Assembly: GCA_013822245.1 (NCBI GenBank)
Contig: PNKE01000039.1
Location: 1 to 49,983 of the forward strand
Length of the DNA stretch: 49,983 nt
Reading direction: 5' to 3'
From: Candidatus Solibacter sp.
GTDB lineage: Bacteria > Acidobacteriota > Terriglobia > Bryobacterales > Bryobacteraceae
Shown in pieces: positions 8,475-17,837 of this stretch. Both the position numbers and the translations under genes were made by a program. The notes under the pieces were generated by a model. That model was not told the origin of the DNA. It searched no databases and saw only the letters and a program-made list of their open reading frames with translations. Position 1 is the first letter of the stretch. Each line of letters starts with the position of its first letter.

Positions 8475-9155
8475 ATGAGCACCTTGGTGGCAGGCGGCCG
8501 GAACAGGACCGCGATTTTATACGAGTCCGTCATCGGCAAGAAAATCATCATGGCCGTGACGGGCTTTGTCTTATGCGGCTTCGTGGCCGGGCACACGGTG
8601 GGCAACCTGCAGTTGTTCGCCGGCCCGGAGAAGCTGAACCATTACGCGGAGCTGCTGCAGAGCCTCGGCGGGGCGCTGTGGGCCATCCGCGGATTCCTGC
8701 TGCTGTGCGCCGGGCTGCACATCGCGATGGCGGTGCAGTTGACGAAGCTGAAATGGGAGGCGCGGCCCGCGGCGTACGTGAAGAAGGCGTCGATCGCGTC
8801 GAGCTACGCGGCGCGGACCATGATCTGGAGCGGGCCCGTCATCGGCGCGTTCCTGGTCTACCACATCCTGCATTTCACCACCGGCCAGGCGCATCCGGAG
8901 TTCGTGAAGGGCGACGTGTACCGCAACGTGGTGACGGGATTCCAAAACCCCGCCGCGGCGCTGTTCTACATGATCGCCAACATCCTGCTCGCCATCCACC
9001 TCTATCACGGCGTGTGGAGCATGTTCCAGAGCCTGGGCGTGGCCCATCCGCGGTATACGCCGCTGTTGAAGACGGCGGCCAGGACGTATGGCTATGTGAT
9101 CGGCGTCGGCAATGTGTCGATGCCGCTGGCGGTGCTGGCCGGGCTGGTGAAGTAA
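8475..9155 (+). CDS. sdhC: Succinate dehydrogenase cytochrome b subunit (type B, b558 family)
   Basis: This 226-residue membrane anchor carries two b hemes and the quinone site of complex II. Five hydrophobic helices are visible near residues 21-45, 64-88, 115-137, 160-183 and 203-224. Heme-ligand candidates are His40 (VAGHTVGN), His82 (GLHIAMA), His130 and His133 (YHILH), and His175/His178 (AIHLYHG). One five-helix subunit, rather than separate SdhC and SdhD, defines the type-B enzymes of Bacteroidota, Epsilonproteobacteria and others. It heads the sdhCAB operon, with 17 bases to sdhA. GGAG upstream of ATG 8475 is a fair ribosome-binding site. The 111 bases before it hold no clear promoter. 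Confidence 0.93.
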   Translation: MSTLVAGGRNRTAILYESVIGKKIIMAVTGFVLCGFVAGHTVGNLQLFAGPEKLNHYAELLQSLGGALWAIRGFLLLCAGLHIAMAVQLTKLKWEARPAAYVKKASIASSYAARTMIWSGPVIGAFLVYHILHFTTGQAHPEFVKGDVYRNVVTGFQNPAAALFYMIANILLAIHLYHGVWSMFQSLGVAHPRYTPLLKTAARTYGYVIGVGNVSMPLAVLAGLVK

Positions 9156-9172
9156 CAGGGAGGGAATGAACC

Positions 9173-11092
9173 ATGGCACTGAATTTGGATGCGAAGATCC
9201 CCTCCGGACCGATCGAGCTGAAGTGGGACAAAGCGCGCTTCGAGATGAAGCTGGTCAACCCGGCGAACAAGCGCAAGTACTCGGTGATTGTCGTCGGCAC
9301 CGGGCTGGCCGGAGGCGCGGCGGCGGCGTCGCTGGGCGAACTGGGCTACCGCGTGAAGGCGTTCTGCTTCCAGGATTCGCCGCGCCGCGCCCACTCCATC
9401 GCCGCCCAGGGCGGCATCAACGCGGCGAAGAACTATCAGAACGACGGCGATTCGGTCTTCCGGCTGTTCTACGACACCGTCAAGGGCGGCGACTTCCGCG
9501 CCCGCGAGGCCAATGTTTACCGCCTCGCCCAGGTCTCTGTCGACATCATCGACCAGTGCGTGGCCCAGGGCGTGCCGTTCGCGCGCGAGTACGGCGGCGT
9601 GCTGGCCAACCGCAGCTTCGGCGGCGCCCAGGTGTCGCGGACCTTCTACGCGCGCGGCCAGACCGGCCAGCAGTTGCTTCTCGGCGCCTACCAGGCCCTG
9701 GAACGCCAGATCGACGCCGGCGCGGTGGAGATGTTCTACCGCCACGAAATGCTGGACGTGGTTGTGGTGGACGGCCGCGCCCGCGGCATCGTCACCCGCG
9801 ACATGGTCACCGGCGCCATTGATGTCCACATCGCCGACGCCGTCGTGCTGGGCACCGGCGGATACGGCAACGTGTTCTTCCTGTCCACCAACGCCAAGGG
9901 TTCCAACGCCACGGCGATCTGGCGGGCTTACAAAAAGGGCGCCGCGTTCGGCAACCCCTGCTACACCCAGATCCACCCCACCTGCATTCCGGTGAGCGGC
10001 GACTATCAATCCAAACTCACCCTCATGTCCGAGTCGCTCAGAAACGACGGCCGGATCTGGGTTCCGAAAGCCGCCGGCGAGACGCGCAAGGCGGGCCTGA
10101 TTCCCGAGGCCGAGCGCGATTACTACCTCGAACGGATGTATCCGGCCTTCGGCAACCTGTGCCCCCGCGACATCGCCTCGCGCGCCGCCAAACGCGTTTG
10201 CGATGAGGGGCAAGGTGTGGGTCCGGGCGGCAAGGGCGTCTACCTGGACTTCGCCGAATCCATCGGCCGCCTGGGCAGGGACAAGATCGCCGAACGCTAC
10301 GGCAACCTCTTCGAGATCTACGAACGCATCACCGGCGAGGACCCCTATACCGTGCCCATGCGCATCTACCCGGCGGTCCATTACACGATGGGCGGGCTGT
10401 GGGTCGACTACAACCTTCAAAGCACCATCCCCGGTCTCTTCGTCCTCGGCGAGGCCAACTTCTCTGACCACGGCGCGAACCGCCTCGGCGCCTCCGCCCT
10501 CATGCAGGGCCTGGCCGACGGCTACTTCATCATTCCCTACACGCTGGGCAACTACCTGGCGCAGGTGCAGCCGGGCGGCGTGGACGAGACGCATCACGAG
10601 TGCCTGGCCGCGAAGACCGAGGCCGAACGGCAGATGAAGACGCTGCTGGGTATCCGGGGCAACAAGACTGTCGACGACATCCATAAGGAACTGGGCAAGG
10701 TCATGTGGGAATACTGCGGCATGGGCCGCAACGCCCAGGGCCTGGAGAAGGCGCTGGGACTCATTCCGCGGATCCGCGAGGAGTTCTGGAACAACGTCAA
10801 CGTGCCGGGTTCGGGCGAGGAGTTGAACCAGAGCCTCGAACGCGCCGGACGGCTGGCCGACTTCCTCGAACTCGGCGAACTCATGTGCCGCGACGCCCTG
10901 GTGCGGGAGGAGAGCTGCGGCGGCCACTTCAGGGAAGAGCACCAGACCGCGGAGGGCGAGGCCAAGCGCGACGACGAAAAGTTCTGCCACGCGGCGGTGT
11001 GGGAGTATCAGGGCGCCGGTCAGGCCCCCGCGCGGCATGTCGAGCCGCTGAACTTCGAATACGTCCACCTGGCTCAGCGGAGCTACAAGTAG
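9173..11092 (+). CDS. sdhA: Succinate dehydrogenase/fumarate reductase flavoprotein subunit
   Basis: This 639-residue catalytic subunit oxidises succinate to fumarate (or the reverse) with covalent FAD on the cytoplasmic side. The dinucleotide fold [12 protein letters not shown] lies near residues 40-51. [15 protein letters not shown] holds the His expected to link FAD. Substrate-site motifs are [31 protein letters not shown] (catalytic Arg) and [11 protein letters not shown], and [17 protein letters not shown] is near the C-terminal third. A strong GGGAGGG site precedes the ATG. Synonymous codon choice switches within the gene: the first and last parts use many G-ending codons, while the middle (about 9.4-10.5 kb) is C-ending. 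The protein itself looks intact throughout. sdhB follows after 11 bases. Confidence 0.97.
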   Translation: MALNLDAKIPSGPIELKWDKARFEMKLVNPANKRKYSVIVVGTGLAGGAAAASLGELGYRVKAFCFQDSPRRAHSIAAQGGINAAKNYQNDGDSVFRLFYDTVKGGDFRAREANVYRLAQVSVDIIDQCVAQGVPFAREYGGVLANRSFGGAQVSRTFYARGQTGQQLLLGAYQALERQIDAGAVEMFYRHEMLDVVVVDGRARGIVTRDMVTGAIDVHIADAVVLGTGGYGNVFFLSTNAKGSNATAIWRAYKKGAAFGNPCYTQIHPTCIPVSGDYQSKLTLMSESLRNDGRIWVPKAAGETRKAGLIPEAERDYYLERMYPAFGNLCPRDIASRAAKRVCDEGQGVGPGGKGVYLDFAESIGRLGRDKIAERYGNLFEIYERITGEDPYTVPMRIYPAVHYTMGGLWVDYNLQSTIPGLFVLGEANFSDHGANRLGASALMQGLADGYFIIPYTLGNYLAQVQPGGVDETHHECLAAKTEAERQMKTLLGIRGNKTVDDIHKELGKVMWEYCGMGRNAQGLEKALGLIPRIREEFWNNVNVPGSGEELNQSLERAGRLADFLELGELMCRDALVREESCGGHFREEHQTAEGEAKRDDEKFCHAAVWEYQGAGQAPARHVEPLNFEYVHLAQRSYK

Positions 11093-11103
11093 GAAGGGGC
11101 AAT

Positions 11104-11883
11104 ATGAACATGCGAATTGTTCTTCACATCTGGCGCCAGCGCAACCGCGCGGCGCAGGGCCGCATGGTCCGTTATGAGTTGCCCAACGTCAGCGAGCATA
11201 TGTCGTTTCTGGAGATGCTCGACGTGCTCAACGAGGAGTTGACGCGCAAGGGCGAGGATCCGGTGGCGTTCGAACACGATTGCCGCGAGGGCATCTGCGG
11301 CTGCTGCGGGTTCATGGTCAACGGCGTGCCGCACGGGCCGCAGCGCGGAACCACGGTCTGCCAGTTGCACATGAGGCATTTCCGCGACGGCGACGAACTC
11401 TGGCTCGAACCGTTCCGGGCCGCCGCGTTCCCGGTGGTCAAGGACCTGATGGTGGACCGCAGTTCGCTGGACCGGATTATCGCCGCCGGCGGATATGTGT
11501 CCGTGAACACCGGCTCGGCGGTGGAGGGCAACGCCCTGCCGGTCATCAAGCAGTGTTCCGACATGGCCATGGACGCGGCGTCGTGCATCGGCTGCGGGGC
11601 GTGCGTGGCGTCGTGCCCGAACGCGTCGGCGTCGCTGTTCACCTCGGCCAAGATCTCCCATCTGGCGCTGCTGCCGCAGGGCCAGGCCGAGCGCGACCGG
11701 CGGGCCATCCGCATGGTGGCGCGGATGCTCGAAGAGGGCTTCGGCTATTGCACCAACACCGGCGAGTGCGAGGCCGTGTGTCCGAAGGGCATCACGCTGG
11801 ACAACATCGCGCGCATGAACCGCGACTTCCTCAAAGCCGCGATCACCTATCGCGAAGAGACCGCCGCCTCCGCCGCCGGCTGA
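11104..11883 (+). CDS. sdhB: Succinate dehydrogenase iron-sulfur subunit
   Basis: This 259-residue subunit passes electrons from FAD to the heme/quinone subunit. The 2Fe-2S ligands are Cys60, Cys65, Cys68 and Cys86 ([11 protein letters not shown]...VCQLH). The two further clusters are built from Cys161, Cys164, Cys167, Cys171 and Cys216, Cys222, Cys226 ([28 protein letters not shown]). An upstream in-frame extension exists, but it lies inside sdhA. ATG 11104 has an excellent AGGAAGGGG site right before it and gives the normal protein length. It is the last gene of sdhCAB. The 84 bases to ilvD are GC-rich, with small palindromes but no clear terminator, so ilvD may be read through. Confidence 0.97.
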   Translation: MNMRIVLHIWRQRNRAAQGRMVRYELPNVSEHMSFLEMLDVLNEELTRKGEDPVAFEHDCREGICGCCGFMVNGVPHGPQRGTTVCQLHMRHFRDGDELWLEPFRAAAFPVVKDLMVDRSSLDRIIAAGGYVSVNTGSAVEGNALPVIKQCSDMAMDAASCIGCGACVASCPNASASLFTSAKISHLALLPQGQAERDRRAIRMVARMLEEGFGYCTNTGECEAVCPKGITLDNIARMNRDFLKAAITYREETAASAAG

Positions 11884-11967
11884 GCGGCGCGCGCCGCGCA
11901 GCCGTAACGGGACCCGCTTGCGGGCGGGCGGGGACGCGCGGTGTCAGAATGGAGAGAAGTTACCGCC

Positions 11968-13650
11968 ATGGCAAACGAAATCAACAAATACAGCTCCAGA
12001 ATCACGCAGCCGAAGTCACAGGGGGCGTCGCAGGCGATGCTCTACGCGACGGGCATGGTTGAGGAAGACATGGGCAAGGCCCAGGTGGGCATTTCGAGCG
12101 TGTGGTACGAGGGCAATCCGTGCAACATGCACCTGCTGGACCTGGCCGCGAAAGTGAAGGAAGGCGTGGCCGCCGCCGGGCTTGTCGGGCTGCGGTTCAA
12201 CACCATCGGCGTGAGCGACGGCATCGCGATGGGCACCGACGGGATGAGCTTCTCGCTGCAGTCGCGCGATCTGATCGCGGATTCGATCGAGACCGTGATG
12301 GCGGCGCAGTGGTACGACGCCAACATCTCGCTGCCCGGCTGCGACAAGAACATGCCGGGCTGTTTGATCGCGATGGCGCGGCTGAACAGGCCGTCGATCA
12401 TGGTGTATGGCGGGACGATCCGCGCGGGCTGGCTGGGCGGCAAAAAGTTGGACGTGGTGTCGGCCTTCCAGAGCTACGGCGAGTACATCGCCGGCAACAT
12501 CGACGAGGCGGCGCGGGCCGGGATCGTGAGGCATTCGTGCCCCGGCGCCGGGGCGTGCGGCGGGATGTATACGGCGAACACGATGGCGTCGGCGATCGAG
12601 ACGCTGGGCATGGCGCTGCCGTATAGTTCGTCGACGCCGGCCGAGGATCAGTTGAAACTCGACGAGTGTTTCAGGTCCGGCGCGGCGATCCGGCGGCTGC
12701 TGGAGATGGACCTCAAGCCGCGCGACATCATGACGCGCGAGGCGTTTGAGAACGCGATGGTGATTGTGTCGGTGCTGGGCGGGTCAACCAACGCGGTGCT
12801 GCATTTGATCGCCATGGCGCGGGCGTGCGGGGTGGCGTTGACGATCGACGATTTCCAGAAGGTGAGCGACAGGGTGCCGCTGCTGGCCGATTTCAAGCCC
12901 AGCGGCAAGTATGTGATGGAAGACTTGCAGGAGATCGGCGGGCTGCCGGCGGTGCAGAAGATGCTGCTGGCCGAAGGGCTGCTGAACGGCGATTGCATGA
13001 CGGTGACGGGCCGGACGCTGGCCGAAAACGTGGCCGGACTGCCGGGGTTGGCCGAGGGCCAGCAACTCGTGTATCCGGTGTCGAATCCCATCAAGGCCAC
13101 CAGCCATTTGCAGATTCTGCGGGGCAACCTGGCGCCCGAGGGCGCGGTGGCGAAGATTACGGGCAAGGAAGGGCTGAAGTTCACCGGTCCGGCGCGGGTG
13201 TATGACTCGGAAGAGGATATGCTGCGCGGCCTGGAGACGGGCGAGATCGTGAAGGGCGTGGTGATCGTGATCCGGTATGAGGGTCCGAAGGGCGGGCCGG
13301 GGATGCCGGAGATGCTGACGCCGACGTCGGCGATCATGGGCGCGGGGCTGGGCAAGGACGTGGCGCTGATGACCGACGGGCGGTTCTCGGGCGGCTCACA
13401 CGGGTTCATCGTGGGCCACGTGACGCCGGAGGCGCAGGAGGGCGGGCCGATTGCGCTGGTGCGCGGCGGCGACATGATTACGATTGACGCGCAGGACAAC
13501 GTGATCAGCGTGGATGTATCGGATGAGGAGATGGCGGCGCGGCGGGCGGAGTGGACGATGCCGCCGTATAAGGCGGCGCGGGGGACGCTGGCGAAGTATA
13601 TCCGGCTGGTGAAGAACGCGAGCCAGGGGTGCGTGACCGACGAAGAGTAG
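11968..13650 (+). CDS. ilvD: Dihydroxy-acid dehydratase
   Basis: IlvD dehydrates 2,3-dihydroxy-isovalerate and -methylvalerate in valine and isoleucine synthesis, using an iron-sulfur cluster. The 560 residues match the family. Cluster cysteines are in [19 protein letters not shown] (first ILVD/EDD signature) and [16 protein letters not shown]. The second signature is [22 protein letters not shown] (positions 13369-13434). A GTG at 11941 would add nine residues, but GGAGAGAAG at 11951-11959 sits eight bases before ATG 11968, so that ATG is the likely start. Codons are strongly G-ending. No other branched-chain synthesis gene is next to it. A terminator hairpin follows. Confidence 0.96.
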   Translation: MANEINKYSSRITQPKSQGASQAMLYATGMVEEDMGKAQVGISSVWYEGNPCNMHLLDLAAKVKEGVAAAGLVGLRFNTIGVSDGIAMGTDGMSFSLQSRDLIADSIETVMAAQWYDANISLPGCDKNMPGCLIAMARLNRPSIMVYGGTIRAGWLGGKKLDVVSAFQSYGEYIAGNIDEAARAGIVRHSCPGAGACGGMYTANTMASAIETLGMALPYSSSTPAEDQLKLDECFRSGAAIRRLLEMDLKPRDIMTREAFENAMVIVSVLGGSTNAVLHLIAMARACGVALTIDDFQKVSDRVPLLADFKPSGKYVMEDLQEIGGLPAVQKMLLAEGLLNGDCMTVTGRTLAENVAGLPGLAEGQQLVYPVSNPIKATSHLQILRGNLAPEGAVAKITGKEGLKFTGPARVYDSEEDMLRGLETGEIVKGVVIVIRYEGPKGGPGMPEMLTPTSAIMGAGLGKDVALMTDGRFSGGSHGFIVGHVTPEAQEGGPIALVRGGDMITIDAQDNVISVDVSDEEMAARRAEWTMPPYKAARGTLAKYIRLVKNASQGCVTDEE

Positions 13651-13675
13651 ACGCGGATAACAATCCGATCAGTGG

Positions 13676-13701
13676 AGGCGGCGTGTCAAAGCGCCGCCTT
13701 T
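13676..13701 (+). terminator. Terminator of ilvD
   Basis: AGGCGGCG (13676-13683) pairs with CGCCGCCT (13692-13699) around an eight-base loop and runs into TTT. It lies 26 bases after the ilvD stop. Stem strength is high but the T-run is short. Confidence 0.75.
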
Positions 13702-13758
13702 CGCATTGCCGGGGAGCGCCGAGCGCGGTGAAGCGGACAAGATCGCGGAAGGCCGTAA

Positions 13759-13798
13759 GCCGGCCGGAAAGCCTCTTTCCGCTTTGTCGAGGGCCGGC
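13759..13798 (-). terminator. Compound hairpin downstream of the minus-strand lyase operon
   Basis: An inner stem CGGAAAG/CTTTCCG (13765-13771 with 13775-13781) sits inside an outer GCCGGC/GCCGGC pair (13759-13764 with 13793-13798). It begins 14 bases past the lyase stop, between convergent genes. It is a plausible termination or 3'-end structure with no T-run. The remaining bases of this intergenic stretch hold nothing recognisable. Confidence 0.35.
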
Positions 13799-13811
13799 CT
13801 GTCACGCTGGA

Positions 13812-16106
13812 CTACTGAGCCTGCGGGGGCACGCGGCAGGCCGGCGATCTGACGCCGGGGGCGGCGTCGAGCAGCCAGCATTCGAGGGCGGGCTTGAGGG
13901 TCAAATCGACGCTGTCGAGGGGTTTGCCGGAGCGTGAGAACACGACGGCGCTTTGGCCGACCCTGACGGCGACGGCATCGGGGCCGGCGGAGAGCATTTC
14001 GATTTGAGGCTGGGCGGAGGAGTCCGCCGCGAGACGGGGGACCAGGACGTTCAGGAAGAGGTTCGACGTCGAGGGCGAGGCGGGCGAGACTTCGACGCGC
14101 CAACGGCCGCCGGGCTTCGGGCCGGGCTTGCCTTCGCCGCCGGTGGGCTGGAGATTGGTCCCGTTGAAGCCGTTGGACTCGTCGCCGTCGTGTTCTACAT
14201 AGCTGCCGAAGTTGGGGCCGCCAATGAGCAGCGTGCGGGCGGCGGCGGGGAGCAGGATGTGGTGGGTGAGGGCGCCGAGGCCGGCGCTCGAGAGCAGGGT
14301 GCGGGCCGAGGTTTCGAGGATGCCGTCATCGGGCGAGTTGCCGGCGAGCAGGCGGCCGGCGGAGGCTTCGGGTTTCGACATGGAATGCAGCAGGAACTTG
14401 GGTGTGTAGGCGGGGTTGGCAGTGTCGATGCGGTCGAAGACGACGAAGGCGCGTTCACGGCGCAGGTAGACGAACTGGCGGGTGACGCGGGAGACCTTGG
14501 CGGCGCTGCCGGGTTCGGCGAAGCGGGTGGAGTTGTACGACGCCGTGATGTCGGCGGCGTAGTAGTCGAGTTTGTTGGGGACGGTGGAGACGGCGGTGAT
14601 GTCGGCGCGTTCGAGGTGGCGGGTGGAGGTGAGCAGGCGGCGGAAGTCGGCGACGCTGAGGCAGTCGAAGCCGGTGGGGTTGATGACGCGCTGGCCGCCG
14701 GAGAGCGAGGTCCAGGGGCGGTTGGGCTGCGAGAGAAGGGCGCGGGAGGTTTCGTTGGGGGCGAGGACCAGGAGGCTGTTGGAGGCGACGGTCTGGATGG
14801 TGTAGCCCAGGCGGTAAGCGCCGGTGTAGGTTGCGCCGCCGCCGTAGAGGCCGGTGAGGGGCGCGAGCAGGCCGCCGAGCTGGATGGAGAAGTGGCCGTT
14901 GTTGTAGTGGTCGTGGTGGGCGAGCATGTCGCCGGCTTTGAATGAGGCGTAGAGTTCGTTGGGATCGCCCCAGCCGCCGCGCATGAAGGCGACGCCCATC
15001 GAGTTGCGGCCGAAGAGCATGGACTGGGGCAGGTTGGCGCGCAGCCAGAGTTCGGGGCGCTGAGGGTCGTAGCCTGCGCCGGGGCGGACGCCAGGGTCGT
15101 AGGCGAGGGCGGCGTACCAGTGGATCGGCCGCTTGCCGTAGGGGGCGGGGGAGCGGAGGCGGAGGTAGTCGGCGGCGGCGGCGGCGCCGGGGTGGCGGGA
15201 GAGGCGGGCGAAGTAATCGATGCTGGCCTCCCACATGCCGGTTTCGCCGAGGCGGAGCGAGCCGACCGAATCGCCGTAGGGTTCAAAGATGGCGTTGGGA
15301 CCGAAGGAATAAAGCGTCCAGAGGCCGATTTTGGCCATGACGTCGCGGATGGGGATGCCGGCGACGGATTCGGCGCCGGTGGCGGACAGGAAGCAGTCGG
15401 CGGCGAGGGCGTAGGGCAGGGTGCGGTTGTAGATCCAATAGCTGGGGCCTTCGGGCCAGCCTTCGGAGAACTGGAGGGCGCGGAGGGCTTCGGCGTAATG
15501 GCCGGTGGCGCGGCGCAGATTGTCCTGCTGGCCGGGAAGTCCGGCGAGGGCGAGGGCTGCGGACATGGCGCCGTTGGCGGCCTGGTTGCGGCCGTGCCAC
15601 AGAGCCATGCCGGTGTCGTCAAGCTGGGCGAGTTCGGTGTGTAGACGTTCGGCGATGCGGGCGGCGGCGCGATGGCGGATGTCACCGGAGAGGGCGGGGT
15701 GATCGTGCAGCCAGTCCCAGGCCAGCGCGAACGACCAGACGTTCGAGTAGCCGCCGGAGCCGGATTGGGTGATGGGGGCGTCGAGCATGAGTTGGACGGC
15801 GGCGTGGGCGTGTTTGTCCTCGGCGCTGACAACCCAGCAGGCGGCGGCCATGGCTGGATGGGCGGGCTTTTCGCAGGCGGCCAGGGCGAGGTCGAAGGTC
15901 TGTCTGAAGAAGGCATCGGTGCGGTAAAGGCGGCGGAGGTCTTCGAATGTGCGGCCGGGACCGGGGGCGGCGGGGGCGCGGAAGACGAGGCGCGGGTGCG
16001 ACTGGCGGACCGCCGGGGCGTCGATGGGCGGCGTGTGGGGCGCGCGCTGGGCGAGGGCGGGGAGGGCCAAAACCGACATACAGGCTGCAAGACAAGTTGA
16101 CCGCAT
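13812..16106 (-). CDS. Exported heparinase II/III-like polysaccharide lyase
   Basis: This 764-residue protein probably cleaves an acidic polysaccharide by beta-elimination. Residues 1-20 are a signal peptide (ALPALAQ). Residues about 40-380 look like the alpha-helical toroid of heparinase II/III and alginate-lyase families, including EGWPEGPSYWIYNRT (215-229), which resembles the conserved EGpsYw segment. HHDHYNNGHFSIQLGG (397-412), with clustered His and Tyr, marks the start of the C-terminal beta-sandwich and probably holds active-site residues. The open frame extends further upstream, but that part overlaps the preceding gene in another frame; GAGGTGA just before ATG 16106 fixes the start. 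It is the last of three closely packed minus-strand genes. The exact lyase family and substrate are uncertain. Confidence 0.82.
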   Translation of the reverse strand: MRSTCLAACMSVLALPALAQRAPHTPPIDAPAVRQSHPRLVFRAPAAPGPGRTFEDLRRLYRTDAFFRQTFDLALAACEKPAHPAMAAACWVVSAEDKHAHAAVQLMLDAPITQSGSGGYSNVWSFALAWDWLHDHPALSGDIRHRAAARIAERLHTELAQLDDTGMALWHGRNQAANGAMSAALALAGLPGQQDNLRRATGHYAEALRALQFSEGWPEGPSYWIYNRTLPYALAADCFLSATGAESVAGIPIRDVMAKIGLWTLYSFGPNAIFEPYGDSVGSLRLGETGMWEASIDYFARLSRHPGAAAAADYLRLRSPAPYGKRPIHWYAALAYDPGVRPGAGYDPQRPELWLRANLPQSMLFGRNSMGVAFMRGGWGDPNELYASFKAGDMLAHHDHYNNGHFSIQLGGLLAPLTGLYGGGATYTGAYRLGYTIQTVASNSLLVLAPNETSRALLSQPNRPWTSLSGGQRVINPTGFDCLSVADFRRLLTSTRHLERADITAVSTVPNKLDYYAADITASYNSTRFAEPGSAAKVSRVTRQFVYLRRERAFVVFDRIDTANPAYTPKFLLHSMSKPEASAGRLLAGNSPDDGILETSARTLLSSAGLGALTHHILLPAAARTLLIGGPNFGSYVEHDGDESNGFNGTNLQPTGGEGKPGPKPGGRWRVEVSPASPSTSNLFLNVLVPRLAADSSAQPQIEMLSAGPDAVAVRVGQSAVVFSRSGKPLDSVDLTLKPALECWLLDAAPGVRSPACRVPPQAQ

Positions 16107-16116
16107 GGTTGTCACC

Positions 16117-17832
16117 TCAATAGGAAATCGAAACGGATTGGCAGCGGGTGAGGCCGGGGGCTTGGAGCGTGAAGGAGGCTTCGCCTTTTGAGAGAGCCGA
16201 GGGCGGCAGGGTGTGGGCGGCCTGCCTTTCGCCCTGGGCGGTCTGGTAGCGATAGGAGATGGTGACAGGCGCGGCGGGCGCGGCGGCGGTGCGGAGGCTG
16301 AGGGTGTTTGAGCCGTCGAACAGGGGTGGGATGGACATGATGCCGTTTTCGAAATAGAGCTTGAGGGCGATGAACTTGAGGCCGGCGGGAGCCTTGCGGG
16401 CCGGATCGGGGTTGACGCGGAGGCGGAGCTGGAAGTGGTAGAGGCCGTGGATGCTGGGGTCCTTGCCGTTGAAGCGGGGCCGGCCGAGTTCAGCGGCTTT
16501 GGGTCCGGGGCCGGAAAGCAGGGGCTGCCAGCCGGACCATTGATCGGGCTGATTGGCGGCGCGGGTTTTGGGGGCGAGGGTGCGGATTTCGATTTCGGCA
16601 TTGCCGATGAGTTCGGCCGAGAGGGTGCCGTCGACCAGAACGAACGGCGATCGGATGTCGATGACGGCTTCGCCGCCGGCTGTGATTTGCGCCGGGCGGA
16701 GATGGGGGGCGGCGGTGGAATGGACCAGGGTGGCGCCGGGCGAGATGGCGTCGAGATAGGCTTTGCCGGCGAGGTTGGGGCGGTAGTCGATGGCGCCGTA
16801 AGCCTGGCCGATGGACTGGCCGCCGGCCAGGTCGGCGGGGTAGCCCTCGTTGGTGGGGATGGTGGCGAGGTAGGGTTTGGCGCGGAGGTAGTTGGGGTCG
16901 TGGGCGGGCCAGTTGCCGCCGTGGGACTTGTCGGTGACGCGGTAGAAACGGCCGCTGGCCAGGAATGGCAGTTCGCGTTGGGTGTGTTTGCCCGCCGGGA
17001 CGTAGAATTTGCGGGCGGAGTTGTCCCAATAGCGTGTGATGGTGGTGCCGCGCTTCATGGTGAAGCCCATGTCGTGGAAGGCTGTGCCCATCTGGTAATG
17101 GCTGTCGCCGAAGACGGTTTCGATGGGCGAGCCGGCGGCGCGGTATGCGGCTTCGCTATCGAACCAGCCGGGCTGGATGAGCAGGGCGCTGTTCCACTCC
17201 CTGCCGTAAATCTCGAAGTACGGCTTTGAACGGTTCTTGTAGGTCTTGTTGATTTCGAACCTGCCGTTGACTTCGCGCCAGTCGAGGATGCGGGCGTCGG
17301 GGGCGTCGCGTTCGATGAGGTAGTAGCCGTAGCGGGGATCGAAGGCGCCGTAGCGGCCGTCCATGCGCAGGCGGTACATGGTGTGGTAGCCGAGGTCGGC
17401 GTGCTGGGTGATGACGCGTTCGGCGGATTTGGGATCGGATTTGTATTCCTTCCAGGCGGCTTCGGCGATGCGGCTGGAGGTGTCGCAGAAGCCCCAGCCG
17501 TAGACGAAAAGCTGCTTATGGGCGTCGAGGACCGGCGTCTCCTTGCCGTAAGGGCCTTCGAAGGACTGGATCATGCCGCCGACGGCCATGCGCGAAAACA
17601 GCCGCAGCCATTCGAAGAACGCCTTGCCCTGGGCGGTTTCGTTCTGTTTGTCCGTGCCGGAGATGCGGAGGACGTCCGCGGTCCACTGCTTGAGGTTGGT
17701 GGAGCGCGGCCAGCGGTGGTTGCGGAGGGAGAGGCCGTCGATGGGGGCGGTGCCTGGGGGGGCGGGCTGGACCTGGGCCACAGCGGGGACGGCGAGGATG
17801 GCCGCGATAAAACAAACCGTTGCCTTGCGCAT
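16117..17832 (-). CDS. Exported transglutaminase-like protein, function unknown
   Basis: This 571-residue protein has a signal peptide (cut near VPAVAQ, residue 20). Its middle shows the order of a transglutaminase/papain-like catalytic core: Cys116 in YGWGFCDTSSRIAEAAW, His150 in GYHTMYRLRMDGRYGAFDP and Asp165 in the same block. The family reads G-x-C, then H-a-W-x-E-v, then D-p. The C-terminal 250 residues look like beta-sandwich material without clear motifs. Family members act as proteases, amidases or cross-linkers, so bond specificity cannot be inferred. It lies 5 bases from the upstream esterase gene and 10 bases from the downstream lyase gene. That packing suggests it works on the same extracellular glycan or glycoprotein. 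The assignment rests on the motif order, which was judged by eye. Confidence 0.65.
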   Translation of the reverse strand: MRKATVCFIAAILAVPAVAQVQPAPPGTAPIDGLSLRNHRWPRSTNLKQWTADVLRISGTDKQNETAQGKAFFEWLRLFSRMAVGGMIQSFEGPYGKETPVLDAHKQLFVYGWGFCDTSSRIAEAAWKEYKSDPKSAERVITQHADLGYHTMYRLRMDGRYGAFDPRYGYYLIERDAPDARILDWREVNGRFEINKTYKNRSKPYFEIYGREWNSALLIQPGWFDSEAAYRAAGSPIETVFGDSHYQMGTAFHDMGFTMKRGTTITRYWDNSARKFYVPAGKHTQRELPFLASGRFYRVTDKSHGGNWPAHDPNYLRAKPYLATIPTNEGYPADLAGGQSIGQAYGAIDYRPNLAGKAYLDAISPGATLVHSTAAPHLRPAQITAGGEAVIDIRSPFVLVDGTLSAELIGNAEIEIRTLAPKTRAANQPDQWSGWQPLLSGPGPKAAELGRPRFNGKDPSIHGLYHFQLRLRVNPDPARKAPAGLKFIALKLYFENGIMSIPPLFDGSNTLSLRTAAAPAAPVTISYRYQTAQGERQAAHTLPPSALSKGEASFTLQAPGLTRCQSVSISY

Positions 17833-17837
17833 GGGGT

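Noticed and set aside
10705-11103. Long N-terminal extension of the SdhB frame
   Set aside because: It overlaps sdhA coding sequence; ATG 11104 has a strong ribosome-binding site and gives the normal SdhB length.
16107-16601. 165-residue N-terminal extension of the lyase
   Set aside because: It lies entirely over the preceding gene in another frame, is Pro/Ser-rich low-complexity sequence, and a GAGGTGA site plus signal peptide mark ATG 16106 as the start.
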